A DNA stretch of 7,973 bases from the NCBI GenBank assembly GCA_001805885.1, contig MHHC01000035.1:1-7973 (forward strand), read 5' to 3'. The translations under genes were made by a program, and so were the position numbers. Positions 1 to 6,031 of the stretch are shown piece by piece (the stretch's first letter is position 1; each line of letters begins with the position of its first letter). This stretch comes from Omnitrophica WOR_2 bacterium RIFCSPLOWO2_12_FULL_51_24. Its GTDB lineage: Bacteria > Omnitrophota > Gorgyraeia > Pluralincolimonadales > Pluralincolimonadaceae. Under the pieces are notes generated by a model. That model made no database searches. It was not told where the DNA came from and was given only the letters and a program-made list of their open reading frames with translations.

Positions 1-513
1 TTCCACTCTCAAATCAAGCGTGGGCTCGATCCCAACCGACTTAATGGAAACGACTTTTTCGGTTTCAAAATATTTATTTATCTCATAGGTTAAAGGCTCT
101 TCGCTTAACTCAACGGCGGTTGCCACTGCTTTTGAGCCATCTATTGAAACTAAACCTTTTTTCTTTTCATTCCGCTTGTACGGCAATTCATCAATACCGT
201 TTAAACTTTTCAACACTACTATCTCATCGCCAATTTTAATCTCTTCCAGCATCTTCCAGGCGAAATTGTTCTGTCTGCCGGTGCCGTTCCTCTTCAAAAC
301 CAAAAACGGATGGTTTCCCGTCGCCCTTATCGAATGATGCAAAGTATCCAATTGGAAGATCTCTTTTTTGCCGTTGTCAAAAACCCCCGTGCATCTCTTT
401 AAAACCAACCCGTGGGCGTTTTGGTCAAAGGCATAAACTTCATCGCCCTCTTTTATTTCGGTTATCTTCTTAAGCCCTTTTTTTGTCATAATCATCGAGG
501 AGGCGCTCAGGCA
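1..513 (-). mobile_element. mini-intein inserted in PorB after Asn139 (block G and C-terminal junction outside window)
   Basis: Starting at Cys140 (codon 513-511) the PorB frame becomes an intein, 171 residues of which are in the window. Block A/N1 is CLSASSMIMTKKGLKKITEI with the nucleophile Cys1, followed by EGDEVYAFD. Block B/N3 is SIRATGNHPFLVL with the conserved T204-x-x-H207. An N4-like segment WKMLEEIKIGDEIVV spans residues 225-239. Block F/C2 is VVSIKSVGIEPTLDLRVE at residues 293-310, with the conserved Asp306. Only about 50 residues separate N4 from F and none resembles LAGLIDADG, so this is a minimal intein without homing endonuclease. Block G (ending His-Asn) should lie some 12-16 residues past the edge, giving a total near 185 aa. 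G+C by hand count is about 42% over bases 1-480 versus about 60% in the extein at 541-720, which fits acquisition from elsewhere. Whether it splices cannot be judged without block G. Confidence 0.92.
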
Positions 514-930
514 ATTCATATAGGCTTCATTGTTATAGCAGAGATACAGGATCCTGTGGCCGCGCTCGAGCATGCCGGAGAGCGATTGTAATCCGATATC
601 ATAAGTGCCGCCGTCGCCGCCGATCGCGACGAACCTCAGCTCCGCCTTTACTTTACCGCGGCGTTTGAGCGATCTGTACGCCGCTTCTGCTCCAGATACG
701 GTGGCCGCGGAGTTCTCGAACGCGCAATGCACAAAACTGCATTCCCACGCCGTAAAAGGATTCGGCGTCGTGGAGACTTCGACACAGCCTGTTGCGCATC
801 CCACTACAAGCGGGACATCCTGAGAGAGGCCCATCTGCCTTATTATTATGGGCGCGCCGCATCCCGAGCATAACCTGTGGCCGCCGGTCAGTACCTCTTT
901 TTTCTTCGCCAGTTCTTTTAAGTTTGCCAT
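1..930 (-). CDS. porB: 2-oxoacid:ferredoxin oxidoreductase, beta (TPP-binding) subunit, interrupted by an intein; 3' end outside window
   Basis: This is the thiamine-diphosphate (TPP) and [4Fe-4S]-binding beta subunit of a pyruvate/2-oxoacid:ferredoxin oxidoreductase, which oxidatively decarboxylates a 2-oxoacid to acyl-CoA and reduces ferredoxin in the cytoplasm. The frame starts at ATG 930, directly after the porA stop (931-933), and is open to base 1 (310 codons). Residues 1-139 are PorB: GGHRLCSGCGAP with cluster cysteines C21 and C24, GCATGC (C45, C49), NPFTAWECSFVHCAFEN, and the TPP/Mg motif from GGDGGTYDIG (about 104-113) to YNNEAYMN (132-139). From Cys140 the frame is an intein (separate entry). 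The missing C-terminal extein should hold the rest of the domain, normally starting with Thr-Gly. Family identity is certain at the N-terminus. Substrate choice (pyruvate or another 2-oxoacid) cannot be read from the sequence. Because the element has intact intein blocks and no stop codon, I call this an intein-containing gene and not a pseudogene. Confidence 0.93.
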   Translation of the reverse strand, partial: MANLKELAKKKEVLTGGHRLCSGCGAPIIIRQMGLSQDVPLVVGCATGCVEVSTTPNPFTAWECSFVHCAFENSAATVSGAEAAYRSLKRRGKVKAELRFVAIGGDGGTYDIGLQSLSGMLERGHRILYLCYNNEAYMNCLSASSMIMTKKGLKKITEIKEGDEVYAFDQNAHGLVLKRCTGVFDNGKKEIFQLDTLHHSIRATGNHPFLVLKRNGTGRQNNFAWKMLEEIKIGDEIVVLKSLNGIDELPYKRNEKKKGLVSIDGSKAVATAVELSEEPLTYEINKYFETEKVVSIKSVGIEPTLDLRVE

Positions 931-2112
931 CTATTCCCGCACTCCCAAATATGTCGTCAGTTCCTTTATCTTTCCGGTCTTTGCTATCCCGGCGAGATCC
1001 GCGTAGACATGGTTGATCTCACCCAACCCCATGTCGCGCCCGCCGAGGCCGTATATGTAATTGACGACCGGGATGTCCGATTTCCTGTAAAGCGCGGCCC
1101 TTATCTCGTCAAAGAGAGGCCCGCCGACCGCGTTCAGCGCGTCGGCGCGGTCAAGGACCGCGATCGCCTTCAGATGTTTCAGCGAATCCGCTATCTCACC
1201 CTCCGGGAACGGCCTGAACACGCGGATCTTTAATATTCCTGCCTTTACGCCTTTTTCGCGGAGTTCATCGACGACCGCGCGCGCCGTCCCTACGGTGGAA
1301 CCGAGCGCGACTATCGCGATCTCAGCGTCCTCGAGCCTGTATCCTTCTATGAATTTATACTCGCGGCCGCATATCTTCGAGAACTCTTCGGCGACATCGG
1401 CGATGACCTTTGCCGACTTCGTCATCGCGTCCGCGATCTGGCGCCTGTGCTCGAAATAATAATCCGGCAGGTCGAAGCCGCCGAAAGTCGTCGGGTTCGC
1501 CGGATCCAACAGTGTATATTTCGGTTTATATTCGCCGACGAATTTATTTATCCCGGCATCGTCGTAAATATGCATATTTTCTATCGCGTGGCTTATGATG
1601 AAACCGTCGTAATTGACGATGACAGGAAGGAGCACGCTTGGATCTTCGGCGATCCTTATCGCCTGGAGCAGGTTATCGTAGACCTCCTGCGCGTTCTCGG
1701 CCCAGAGCTGTATCCATCCCGAGTCACGGACGCCCATCGCGTCCGAATGGTCGCAATGGATGTTTATCGGGCCGGAAAGCGCGCGGTTTACAAGCGGCAT
1801 TACTATCGGCAGCCTGTATCCGGCGGCGATATAACATATCTCCCACATCAGGGCCAGGCCCTGCGATGAGGTTGCTGTCATCACGCGCGCGCCTGCGGCG
1901 GATGCGCCCACGCAGGCCGACATCGCCGAATGCTCCGATTCTACAAGCACTACTTCAGTATCGATCTCGCCGTCGGCGACGTACTGCGCGAACTTCTCCA
2001 TCAGCGACGTCTGCGGCGTGATCGGATATGCCGCCACGACATCGGGGTTTATCTGTTTCATCGCGTATGCGGCCGCATCGTTACCCGTCAAAGCTACCAG
2101 TTTTTTACTCAT
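931..2112 (-). CDS. porA: 2-oxoacid:ferredoxin oxidoreductase, alpha subunit
   Basis: This 393-aa protein is the alpha subunit, which pairs with PorB to form the TPP active site and the CoA-acylating half reaction. The length is normal for stand-alone PorA. Visible family signatures are AAYPITPQTSLMEKF (about 27-41, with Thr32 in the substrate-binding position), VESEHSAMSACVGASAAG (57-74, with Glu60 the likely TPP-activating glutamate), TATSSQGLALMWE (79-91), and NRALSGPINIH followed by DSGWIQLWAEN (109-140). The C-terminal third (from about 265, IAIVALGSTVGTARAVVDEL) is the transketolase-C-like domain. The ATG overlaps the porD stop as ATGA (2109-2112), implying translational coupling. The stop (931-933) abuts the porB ATG at 930, whose ribosome binding site lies within the end of porA (GGGAG or GCGGGA just upstream). 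Confidence 0.96.
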   Translation of the reverse strand: MSKKLVALTGNDAAAYAMKQINPDVVAAYPITPQTSLMEKFAQYVADGEIDTEVVLVESEHSAMSACVGASAAGARVMTATSSQGLALMWEICYIAAGYRLPIVMPLVNRALSGPINIHCDHSDAMGVRDSGWIQLWAENAQEVYDNLLQAIRIAEDPSVLLPVIVNYDGFIISHAIENMHIYDDAGINKFVGEYKPKYTLLDPANPTTFGGFDLPDYYFEHRRQIADAMTKSAKVIADVAEEFSKICGREYKFIEGYRLEDAEIAIVALGSTVGTARAVVDELREKGVKAGILKIRVFRPFPEGEIADSLKHLKAIAVLDRADALNAVGGPLFDEIRAALYRKSDIPVVNYIYGLGGRDMGLGEINHVYADLAGIAKTGKIKELTTYLGVRE

Positions 2113-2417
2113 TTCTCTTCCTTGACCATCTCTATGGCCTTCTTGGGTTTAACCGGGCATACCGCGGCGCAGATGCCGCAACCTTTGCAGTGTTCGTAAT
2201 CTATGCCCGCGACCTTTCCTTCCTTGATGAGTATCGATACGTCGGGACAGTTGATCCAGCAAAGGTAGCATTGGGTGCATCTATCGTTAAACCAGACCGG
2301 CTTGAACGTGCGCCATGTCCCGCTGTTATATTTTACGGCGTTGCCGGCTTCCGGATTTACCCCGCCAATGGGGACTTCTCTCCATCCCGGCGCCTTCGTT
2401 TTTTCCGTTTTAGCCAT
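2109..2417 (-). CDS. porD: 2-oxoacid:ferredoxin oxidoreductase, delta subunit (2x[4Fe-4S] ferredoxin)
   Basis: This 102-aa ferredoxin-like subunit carries electrons from the PorB cluster to soluble ferredoxin. Two complete [4Fe-4S] motifs are visible. The first is C47-x2-C50-x2-C53-x3-C57 (CTQCYLCWINCP) and the second is C77-x2-C80-x2-C83-x3-C87 (CKGCGICAAVCP). The N-terminal stretch up to about residue 40 (GWREVPIGGV..NSGTWRTFKPVW) is the leader typical of PorD and distinguishes it from an ordinary ferredoxin. The start codon lies 1 nt after the porG stop, and the stop overlaps the porA start by 4 nt, so it sits inside a coupled operon in the order G-D-A-B. Confidence 0.96.
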   Translation of the reverse strand: MAKTEKTKAPGWREVPIGGVNPEAGNAVKYNSGTWRTFKPVWFNDRCTQCYLCWINCPDVSILIKEGKVAGIDYEHCKGCGICAAVCPVKPKKAIEMVKEEK

Positions 2418-2418
2418 T

Positions 2419-2991
2419 TTATTCCGCCTTTACCTCTTTATACGCCTGTTCTATCGCCTCAAGGTCTCCCTTGATTACCTCCGGCGTGAATTTTTTCGCA
2501 AAATCCTCTTTGAATATCTCTATCAGAGACTCCAGTTTTACTACGCCCGTCGCCTTCAAAAGCGCGCCGACCATCGGCATATTCGGGATATTACGTCCCA
2601 GTTTCGCAACTGATATCGACGTCGCGTCGACCGTAAATATCTTCCCGCCATTAATGCCCAGCGCCGCGCGCTCATCCTTCGGGGAATTTACGGTGTTAAT
2701 AATGATCTTCGAATCCGGCTTCATCCCTTCGGTTATATCTACCGCGTCAAGCAGAGTGGGATCCAATACGACGATATAATCCGGAGCGGTGATGGAACAG
2801 TGTATGGTAATGGGAGAATCGCTTATCCTGGTGAAGCTTCTCACCGGCGCGCCCGCGCGCTCAGCGCCGAACTCGGGGAACGCCTGGACATTCTTCCCTT
2901 CGCGGAGGGCAGCCTCAGCCAGCAGTTTTGCCGCGGTGACAGCGCCCTGCCCGCCCCTTCCATGCCATACCACTTCAGTTATGCCTTTCAT
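2419..2991 (-). CDS. porG: 2-oxoacid:ferredoxin oxidoreductase, gamma subunit
   Basis: This 190-aa protein is the gamma subunit, a Rossmann-like domain that completes the complex and takes part in CoA handling. The glycine-rich N-terminus VVWHGRGGQGAVTAAKLLAE (7-26) and FPEFGAERAGAPVRSFTRI (38-56) are diagnostic, followed by PDYIVVLDPTLL and the NMPMVGALLKATG segment typical of the family. Length is normal. The ATG at 2991 is preceded by a purine-rich ribosome binding site (AGGAAGGA, ending 2 nt before the start) that lies inside the last codons of the upstream membrane-protein gene. The two genes overlap by 17 nt in different frames, so porG probably depends on translation of the upstream gene. 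Confidence 0.96.
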   Translation of the reverse strand: MKGITEVVWHGRGGQGAVTAAKLLAEAALREGKNVQAFPEFGAERAGAPVRSFTRISDSPITIHCSITAPDYIVVLDPTLLDAVDITEGMKPDSKIIINTVNSPKDERAALGINGGKIFTVDATSISVAKLGRNIPNMPMVGALLKATGVVKLESLIEIFKEDFAKKFTPEVIKGDLEAIEQAYKEVKAE

Positions 2992-3685
2992 CTTCCTTCC
3001 TGTTGTTTAAATAATACGACATTAACGATGAGGTCGAAAACAAGAAAAAATAAGCGTACAACGCGCAGCCCGTGACCTCCCGTAAAATTATGACGCGGCC
3101 ATCGAGCCCCAAATGCCTAAGGCCCTGCACCACGAACGCATAAGCTATCCATACGACCAAGGAAATAGTGATCGCCAACACAAAGATCAAAATCAGGAGA
3201 CCCAATACGCTGAAAAATCTCCTGCCGCAGAACAATATGCTATTCCATATGCTCTTAAAAACATTTTTCCCGTCCGCCGCGGTTATCGTCCATGACATAC
3301 AGGTAAGGGCGAGAAATACCATAAGGAATAGCGCCAAAACGGCCGATGCGGGGCCGCCTAACAGGACGATAGCTAAAAACGCCAGTATCCATGCGGATAT
3401 CCAAAGGACCAGGCTTACGCCGAACTGTCCCAAAAAAAATCTGTTACAATTTCCAAAGAACCCTTTAAACGCGTACCGTCCGTCTTTTATCCCGTCTCTG
3501 GCGAATATCTGCGTGCCCGCGAGAAGATAATTGAAGCCTAGTATCACGGCCGCGAAAATAACGGTGGCCGCTCCCCAATCTACAAAGAACCTGATTATTG
3601 TGTAAAAGACAAAAACTACCGCTATAACAGGCCATCCCCTATGGGTTACGCTAAAACCCCGGCCGACCGCCCTTGCAACCTTCAA
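2975..3685 (-). CDS. hypothetical polytopic membrane protein, first gene of the por operon
   Basis: I do not recognise this 236-aa protein. It is strongly hydrophobic, with about six predicted membrane spans near residues 17-34, 38-56, 86-108, 112-133, 157-187 and 198-223. The short loops are basic (for example GIKDGRYAFKGFFGNCNRF, 65-83), and the tail is hydrophilic (NNRKEDERHN). There is no signal peptide of the cleaved type, no cysteine cluster motif and no transporter signature. The start is TTG at 3685, chosen because a perfect AAGGAGG lies 6 nt upstream and a promoter precedes it. It overlaps porG by 17 nt. Co-transcription with porGDAB suggests a link to the oxidoreductase, but a stand-alone role is equally possible. 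It may belong to one of the DUF families of small six-helix membrane proteins. Confidence 0.85.
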   Translation of the reverse strand: MKVARAVGRGFSVTHRGWPVIAVVFVFYTIIRFFVDWGAATVIFAAVILGFNYLLAGTQIFARDGIKDGRYAFKGFFGNCNRFFLGQFGVSLVLWISAWILAFLAIVLLGGPASAVLALFLMVFLALTCMSWTITAADGKNVFKSIWNSILFCGRRFFSVLGLLILIFVLAITISLVVWIAYAFVVQGLRHLGLDGRVIILREVTGCALYAYFFLFSTSSLMSYYLNNRKEDERHN

Positions 3686-3691
3686 AAAAGG

Positions 3692-3698
3692 CCTCCTT
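3692..3698 (-). promoter_or_regulatory. strong Shine-Dalgarno AAGGAGG that fixes a TTG start
   Basis: A full-length anti-16S complement, AAGGAGG, sits 6 nt before TTG at 3685. No ATG or GTG at a suitable distance competes, so the membrane-protein gene starts with TTG. The strong site may compensate for the weak start codon. Confidence 0.85.
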
Positions 3699-3728
3699 AT
3701 TGGCTGAAAATGGTGGGGTTAATGCTAA

Positions 3729-3757
3729 ATTTTACCAGAGGCGCCGGACTATGTCAA
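3729..3757 (-). promoter_or_regulatory. sigma70-type promoter for the membrane protein-porGDAB operon
   Basis: Reading on the minus strand, TTGACA (3757-3752, exact consensus -35) is followed after exactly 17 nt by TAAAAT (3734-3729, one mismatch to TATAAT). The expected transcription start is near 3722, leaving a leader of roughly 37 nt with the AAGGAGG site. The TGA inside TTGACA is the recR stop codon. No terminator is visible between recR and this promoter, so read-through from dnaX-recR is also possible. Confidence 0.8.
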
Positions 3758-4356
3758 GAAATTTGATTCCTGCCTTCGAGCGCTTTTGCGAGGGTGGCCT
3801 GGTCGGCGTATTCCAGATGGGATCCTACCGGCAAACCGTAGGCTATGCGTGTCGTCTTAACACCTTGATTTCTAAGGAGTTGTGAAATATATAGGGCTGT
3901 GGTCTCGCCTTCGGTGTCGGCATCGGTCGCGAGTATGACTTCCTTTATCTTATCCGACTTTATGCGGCGCATCAGTTCCTTTATCTTGATGTCATCCGGC
4001 CCCACCCCGTCCAGAGGAGAGATCGCGCCAAGCAGGACATGATATAGCCCCTTGTAGGCCCCGCTCTTCTCTATGGCCAGGATATCCTTAGGGCTTTCGA
4101 CCACAAGCACTGTCGTCTTGTCGCGCGCCGGGTCGCCGCAGATGTGACAGACCTCGCCTTCGCTCAGGTTGAAGCAATTTTTGCAGAAACCGATAGCATC
4201 TTTCAGCCTCACTATCGCTTCGGAAAGGGCGACCGCGTTCTCTCTGGGGGATTTAAGGATGTGCATAACGATGCGTTCCGCGGACTTCTGGCCTATCCCG
4301 GGCAGCCTGGTAAATTCGGATATCAATTTTTCCATCGTCCTGGTGTAGGCCGGCAT
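3754..4356 (-). CDS. recR: recombination mediator protein RecR
   Basis: RecR works with RecO (and RecF) to load RecA onto SSB-coated single-stranded DNA at gaps. In this 200-aa version the helix-hairpin-helix region LPGIGQKSAERIVMHIL is at 18-34. A four-cysteine zinc motif has C58, C61, C70 and C73 (CKNCFNLSEGEVCHIC). The Toprim domain runs from about 83 (VLVVESPKDILAIE with Glu87, ATDADTEGETTALY with D145 and D147), and the C-terminus has the usual IAYGLPVGSHLEYAD. I chose ATG 4356 because it gives the normal family length and lies 4 nt after the dnaX stop. The frame is open further up to a TTG at 4395, but that would add 13 unconserved residues inside dnaX. There is no clear Shine-Dalgarno, so translation is probably coupled to dnaX. 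Confidence 0.95.
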   Translation of the reverse strand: MPAYTRTMEKLISEFTRLPGIGQKSAERIVMHILKSPRENAVALSEAIVRLKDAIGFCKNCFNLSEGEVCHICGDPARDKTTVLVVESPKDILAIEKSGAYKGLYHVLLGAISPLDGVGPDDIKIKELMRRIKSDKIKEVILATDADTEGETTALYISQLLRNQGVKTTRIAYGLPVGSHLEYADQATLAKALEGRNQIS

Positions 4357-4360
4357 GCTG

Positions 4361-5965
4361 TTATCTTTTTTTGAGGTTTCCGCCGAAGATCTCAAGCGCG
4401 GATTTCACGACTTCGTGTGTCTCTTCCTGATGCTCTTCCTGCAACAGGTCTTCTACCGAGACTTTTTTCTCGAGGGCCTCGACGACCTTCATATCGACCC
4501 TTATATCGTGTCTTAGGATCTCGCTTAGCGCATTCTCGATCATCTTCCTGTTGCCGTTCGCCTCGAGGGCCTCTTTATGGAAGTTATGCTCTTTGGAAAA
4601 AGCTATGGTAAGGAGTTTCTCTTCCAGTTTCAACGGCTGAGCCGGCTGCAGGAAAAGGGCGACCGACATTTTCTTTGAAAGTATACTTCGTAGGAAATTC
4701 GGCCATACCTCGCAAACCCTCTCGAACGAAAGGCTGAGAGGTTCGGTTATCTTTTCATCCTTATGCTGTTGGGGCTCGGCCTTCGGCGCGGGTTTCGTTT
4801 CGGGTTTATCCGTCCCGCCCTCTAATTTCTTCTCAAGCTGTCCTATCCTGTCTAATATCGACGTAAGCGAGAGCAGGTCATCGCGGCGGGTAAGACGGAT
4901 AGCGGCGAGCTCAAGCGGTATCCTCTGCGATATCGCGCGCCTCACCGAATCCTGAGTGTTCATTAAGACCGTTAGGATATAAAGGAGCGTCTCGCTGGAA
5001 AAAGATTTCGCCTGGGCGCAGATCCCCTCGATCATCTCTTTCGGCAGGTCTATCAGCGCTTGCGGGTCGTCGGAGGTCTTGGCGACCAATAGATTCCTGA
5101 AATGCACGACCAGCGAATTTACGAATTGGGGAATATCTTTGCCGCCGCTTATTATCCCGTCGACCAGCTTCAATATTCCCGGCGTATCTTTATTTATCAC
5201 TTTCTCCGTAAAATCAAATAATACCTCTTGTCCCACCGTGCCCGATACGGCCGTAGCGCTTTCGACATCTATCTTCTTCCCGCAGAAAGAGACGAGCTGG
5301 TCGAGCATCGATTCGGCGTCGCGCATTGCGCCTTCGGCGGCGCGCGCGATCGTGTAAATCGCCTCTTCTTCTATATCCAATTTCTCGCTCTTTATTATCT
5401 CCTTCAGTTTTCCGGCGATCTCGTTTACGGTAAGGCGCTTAAAATCAAACCTCTGGCAGCGGGAGAGTATAGTCGACGGCACCTTGTACGGCCGTGTGGT
5501 CGCGAAAATAAATATCGCGTGCGCCGGCGGCTCTTCAAGCGTCTTCAATAAAGCGTTGAAGGCCTCTTCGGTGAGCATATGGACTTCATCTATTATGTAG
5601 ACTTTAAATTTGCCCCGAGTGGGGGCAAATTTAATATTCTCGCGTAAGGCGCGGACTTCGTCGATGCCGCGGTTCGAGGCGCCGTCTATCTCGATGACAT
5701 CGAGGTTCGTACTATTCGATATCTCCTTGCAGGAATCACAGGCGCCGCACGGCTCTTTGGTCGGCCCGTCCTTGCAGTTTAAGGCCATGGCAAAGATGCG
5801 CGCTGTCGTGGTTTTACCTACACCGCGGGGACCGGAGAAGATATACGCATGGGCGACCCTGTTTTGGGCTATGGCGTTCCTGAGGGTGGTCGTGACGTGT
5901 TCTTGACCGAGAACGCTATTAAAGTCTTTCGGCCGCCACTTGCGTGCGAAGACTATATAAGACAT
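4361..5965 (-). CDS. dnaX: DNA polymerase III clamp-loader subunit gamma/tau
   Basis: DnaX is the ATPase motor of the clamp loader and, in its tau form, ties the loader to polymerase and helicase. In this 534-aa protein, MSYIVFARKWRPKDFNSVLGQ (1-21) is the classic N-terminus. Walker A GPRGVGKTTTAR is at 45-56, and a zinc motif has C64, C73, C76 and C79. Walker B VYIIDEVHML is at 122-131, sensor 1 is in IFIFATT (151-157), the SRC arginine-finger motif is at 168-170, and the sensor 2 region GAMRDAESMLDQL is at 212-224. Residues from about 380 form a charged low-complexity linker (GGTDKPETKPAPKAEPQQ) before a tau-type C-terminal domain. I see no slippery A-rich heptamer near codons 360-430 that would make a short gamma form. 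The ATG has AAGGA 10 nt upstream and a promoter just above. A 7-A run precedes the stop. Confidence 0.97.
   Translation of the reverse strand: MSYIVFARKWRPKDFNSVLGQEHVTTTLRNAIAQNRVAHAYIFSGPRGVGKTTTARIFAMALNCKDGPTKEPCGACDSCKEISNSTNLDVIEIDGASNRGIDEVRALRENIKFAPTRGKFKVYIIDEVHMLTEEAFNALLKTLEEPPAHAIFIFATTRPYKVPSTILSRCQRFDFKRLTVNEIAGKLKEIIKSEKLDIEEEAIYTIARAAEGAMRDAESMLDQLVSFCGKKIDVESATAVSGTVGQEVLFDFTEKVINKDTPGILKLVDGIISGGKDIPQFVNSLVVHFRNLLVAKTSDDPQALIDLPKEMIEGICAQAKSFSSETLLYILTVLMNTQDSVRRAISQRIPLELAAIRLTRRDDLLSLTSILDRIGQLEKKLEGGTDKPETKPAPKAEPQQHKDEKITEPLSLSFERVCEVWPNFLRSILSKKMSVALFLQPAQPLKLEEKLLTIAFSKEHNFHKEALEANGNRKMIENALSEILRHDIRVDMKVVEALEKKVSVEDLLQEEHQEETHEVVKSALEIFGGNLKKR
5604..5634 (-). repeat. 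perfect 13-bp inverted repeat inside dnaX
   Basis: The arms TTAAATTTGCCCC (5604-5616) and GGGGCAAATTTAA (5622-5634) are exact reverse complements around a 5-nt loop. They lie in dnaX over codons about 111-121 (IKFAPTRGKFK), just before Walker B. In mRNA this would form a stable hairpin. No run of T follows it in the direction of transcription, so it is not a standard intrinsic terminator. Confidence 0.85.
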
Positions 5966-6002
5966 TACTATAATATCCTTATGATGACGTGTAACAGGCT
6001 AA

Positions 6003-6031
6003 ATTGTAGTCCCAAAAAATAAATTAGTCAA
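6003..6031 (-). promoter_or_regulatory. sigma70-type promoter for dnaX-recR
   Basis: On the minus strand, TTGACT (6031-6026) is followed after exactly 17 nt by TACAAT (6008-6003), each with one mismatch to consensus. Transcription would start near 5996, about 30 nt before the dnaX ATG, with AAGGA at 5980-5976 in the leader. The -35 box directly follows the stop codon TGA (6034-6032) of the radical SAM gene. AAATTA (6021-6026) and TAATTT (6036-6041) form a short inverted repeat around the -35 box, which could be an operator or chance in AT-rich DNA. Confidence 0.75.

Noticed and set aside
1..930. porB as a pseudogene or frameshifted gene
   Set aside because: The frame is uninterrupted over 310 codons and the foreign part carries ordered, intact intein blocks.
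1447..1869. Plus-strand ORF of 140 codons opposite porA, and the other plus-strand ORFs across the window
   Set aside because: They lie opposite well-supported conserved genes, have no recognisable domains or ribosome binding sites, and arise from the codon pattern of the G+C-rich minus-strand genes.
3686..3753. Rho-independent terminator after recR
   Set aside because: The 68-nt gap holds a promoter and a Shine-Dalgarno, with no GC-rich hairpin followed by a T-run.
4354..4395. Upstream TTG start (4395) for recR adding 13 residues
   Set aside because: The extra residues are not conserved in RecR, lie inside dnaX, and ATG 4356 gives the usual 200-aa length.
4361..4900. Programmed frameshift in dnaX producing a short gamma subunit
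   Set aside because: No A-AAA-AAG-type slippery heptamer with a following stem was found in the region where gamma would end. The only long A-run is at the natural stop.
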